Source: Fimbriimonadaceae bacterium
GTDB lineage: Bacteria > Armatimonadota > Fimbriimonadia > Fimbriimonadales > Fimbriimonadaceae
Reading direction: 5' to 3'
Length of the DNA: 6,366 nt
Assembly (NCBI GenBank): GCA_022402505.1
Contig: JAKRSE010000359.1
Location: forward strand, 1-6,366
The notes below the pieces were generated by a model. The model was given only the letters and a program-made list of their open reading frames with translations. It was not told the origin of the DNA and did no database searches. Positions 6,308 through 6,366 of this stretch are shown here, one piece after another; positions within the stretch are counted from its first letter, which is position 1, and every line of letters begins with the position of its first letter. The position numbers and the translations under genes were made by a program.

Positions 6308-6366
6308 CGTTTTGGGCAGACAGTTGCGGACGATGGCTGACGGTGGCCGCCTTGGATCGCCGTCAA
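6308..6366 (+). other. Region after sdhA, cut by the window end
   Basis: Only 59 bases follow the sdhA stop. An ATG at 6333-6335 opens a frame that runs to the window edge (MADGGRLGSPS), 25 bases after the sdhA stop. This is where the iron-sulfur subunit gene sdhB would normally start, but eleven residues carry no recognisable motif and no ribosome binding site precedes them. TGACGG (6338-6343) and CCGTCA (6360-6365) are complementary, but no T-tract can be seen before the edge, so a terminator is not called. Confidence 0.3.

Noticed and set aside
6338..6365. Terminator hairpin after sdhA (TGACGG ... CCGTCA)
   Set aside because: The stem is only 6 bp with a 16-base loop, and the window ends before any T-tract could be seen.

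Overview
The window is a dense stretch of GC-rich bacterial chromosome. It holds four complete protein genes and the last 30 codons of a fifth. No tRNA, rRNA, CRISPR array, insertion sequence or phage gene is visible. No gene has a convincing Shine-Dalgarno sequence. The combination of a Gfo/Idh/MocA oxidoreductase, a GH52 beta-xylosidase and a Wolinella/Bacillus-type succinate dehydrogenase flavoprotein fits a free-living, carbohydrate-using, GC-rich bacterium. It may belong to an FCB- or PVC-like lineage such as Latescibacterota or Planctomycetota, but that placement is a low-confidence inference and nothing here proves a phylum.

Layout from left to right: (1) the C-terminus of an endonuclease/exonuclease/phosphatase-superfamily protein, + strand, cut by the left edge; (2) a Gfo/Idh/MocA NAD(P)-dependent oxidoreductase, - strand; (3) a PLP-dependent low-specificity threonine aldolase (ltaE type), + strand; (4) a GH52 beta-xylosidase, - strand, with both catalytic residues in place; (5) a succinate dehydrogenase/fumarate reductase flavoprotein subunit (sdhA/frdA), + strand, followed by 59 bases up to the window end.

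Neighbouring genes always lie on opposite strands (+ - + - +), so no operon is visible. Both convergent pairs overlap at their stop codons, by 8 and 17 bp. One divergent pair is only 5 bp apart, or 32 bp with a later aldolase start, and a perfect 20-bp interrupted palindrome sits in that junction. The other divergent pair (GH52/sdhA) has 117 bp between starts. It carries weak -10-like boxes close to both start codons and a small inverted repeat over one of them.

The genes do not form one obvious pathway. The beta-xylosidase would release xylose from xylo-oligosaccharides in the cytoplasm, the oxidoreductase may act on a sugar or sugar derivative, the aldolase makes glycine and an aldehyde from threonine-type amino acids, and the flavoprotein belongs to the TCA cycle and respiratory chain. 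I found no strong candidate for a wholly new system. The most useful leads are the GH52 gene outside its usual Bacillota setting, the palindrome between the oxidoreductase and aldolase genes, the possible leaderless promoters, and a 10-mer present four times in 1.2 kb.
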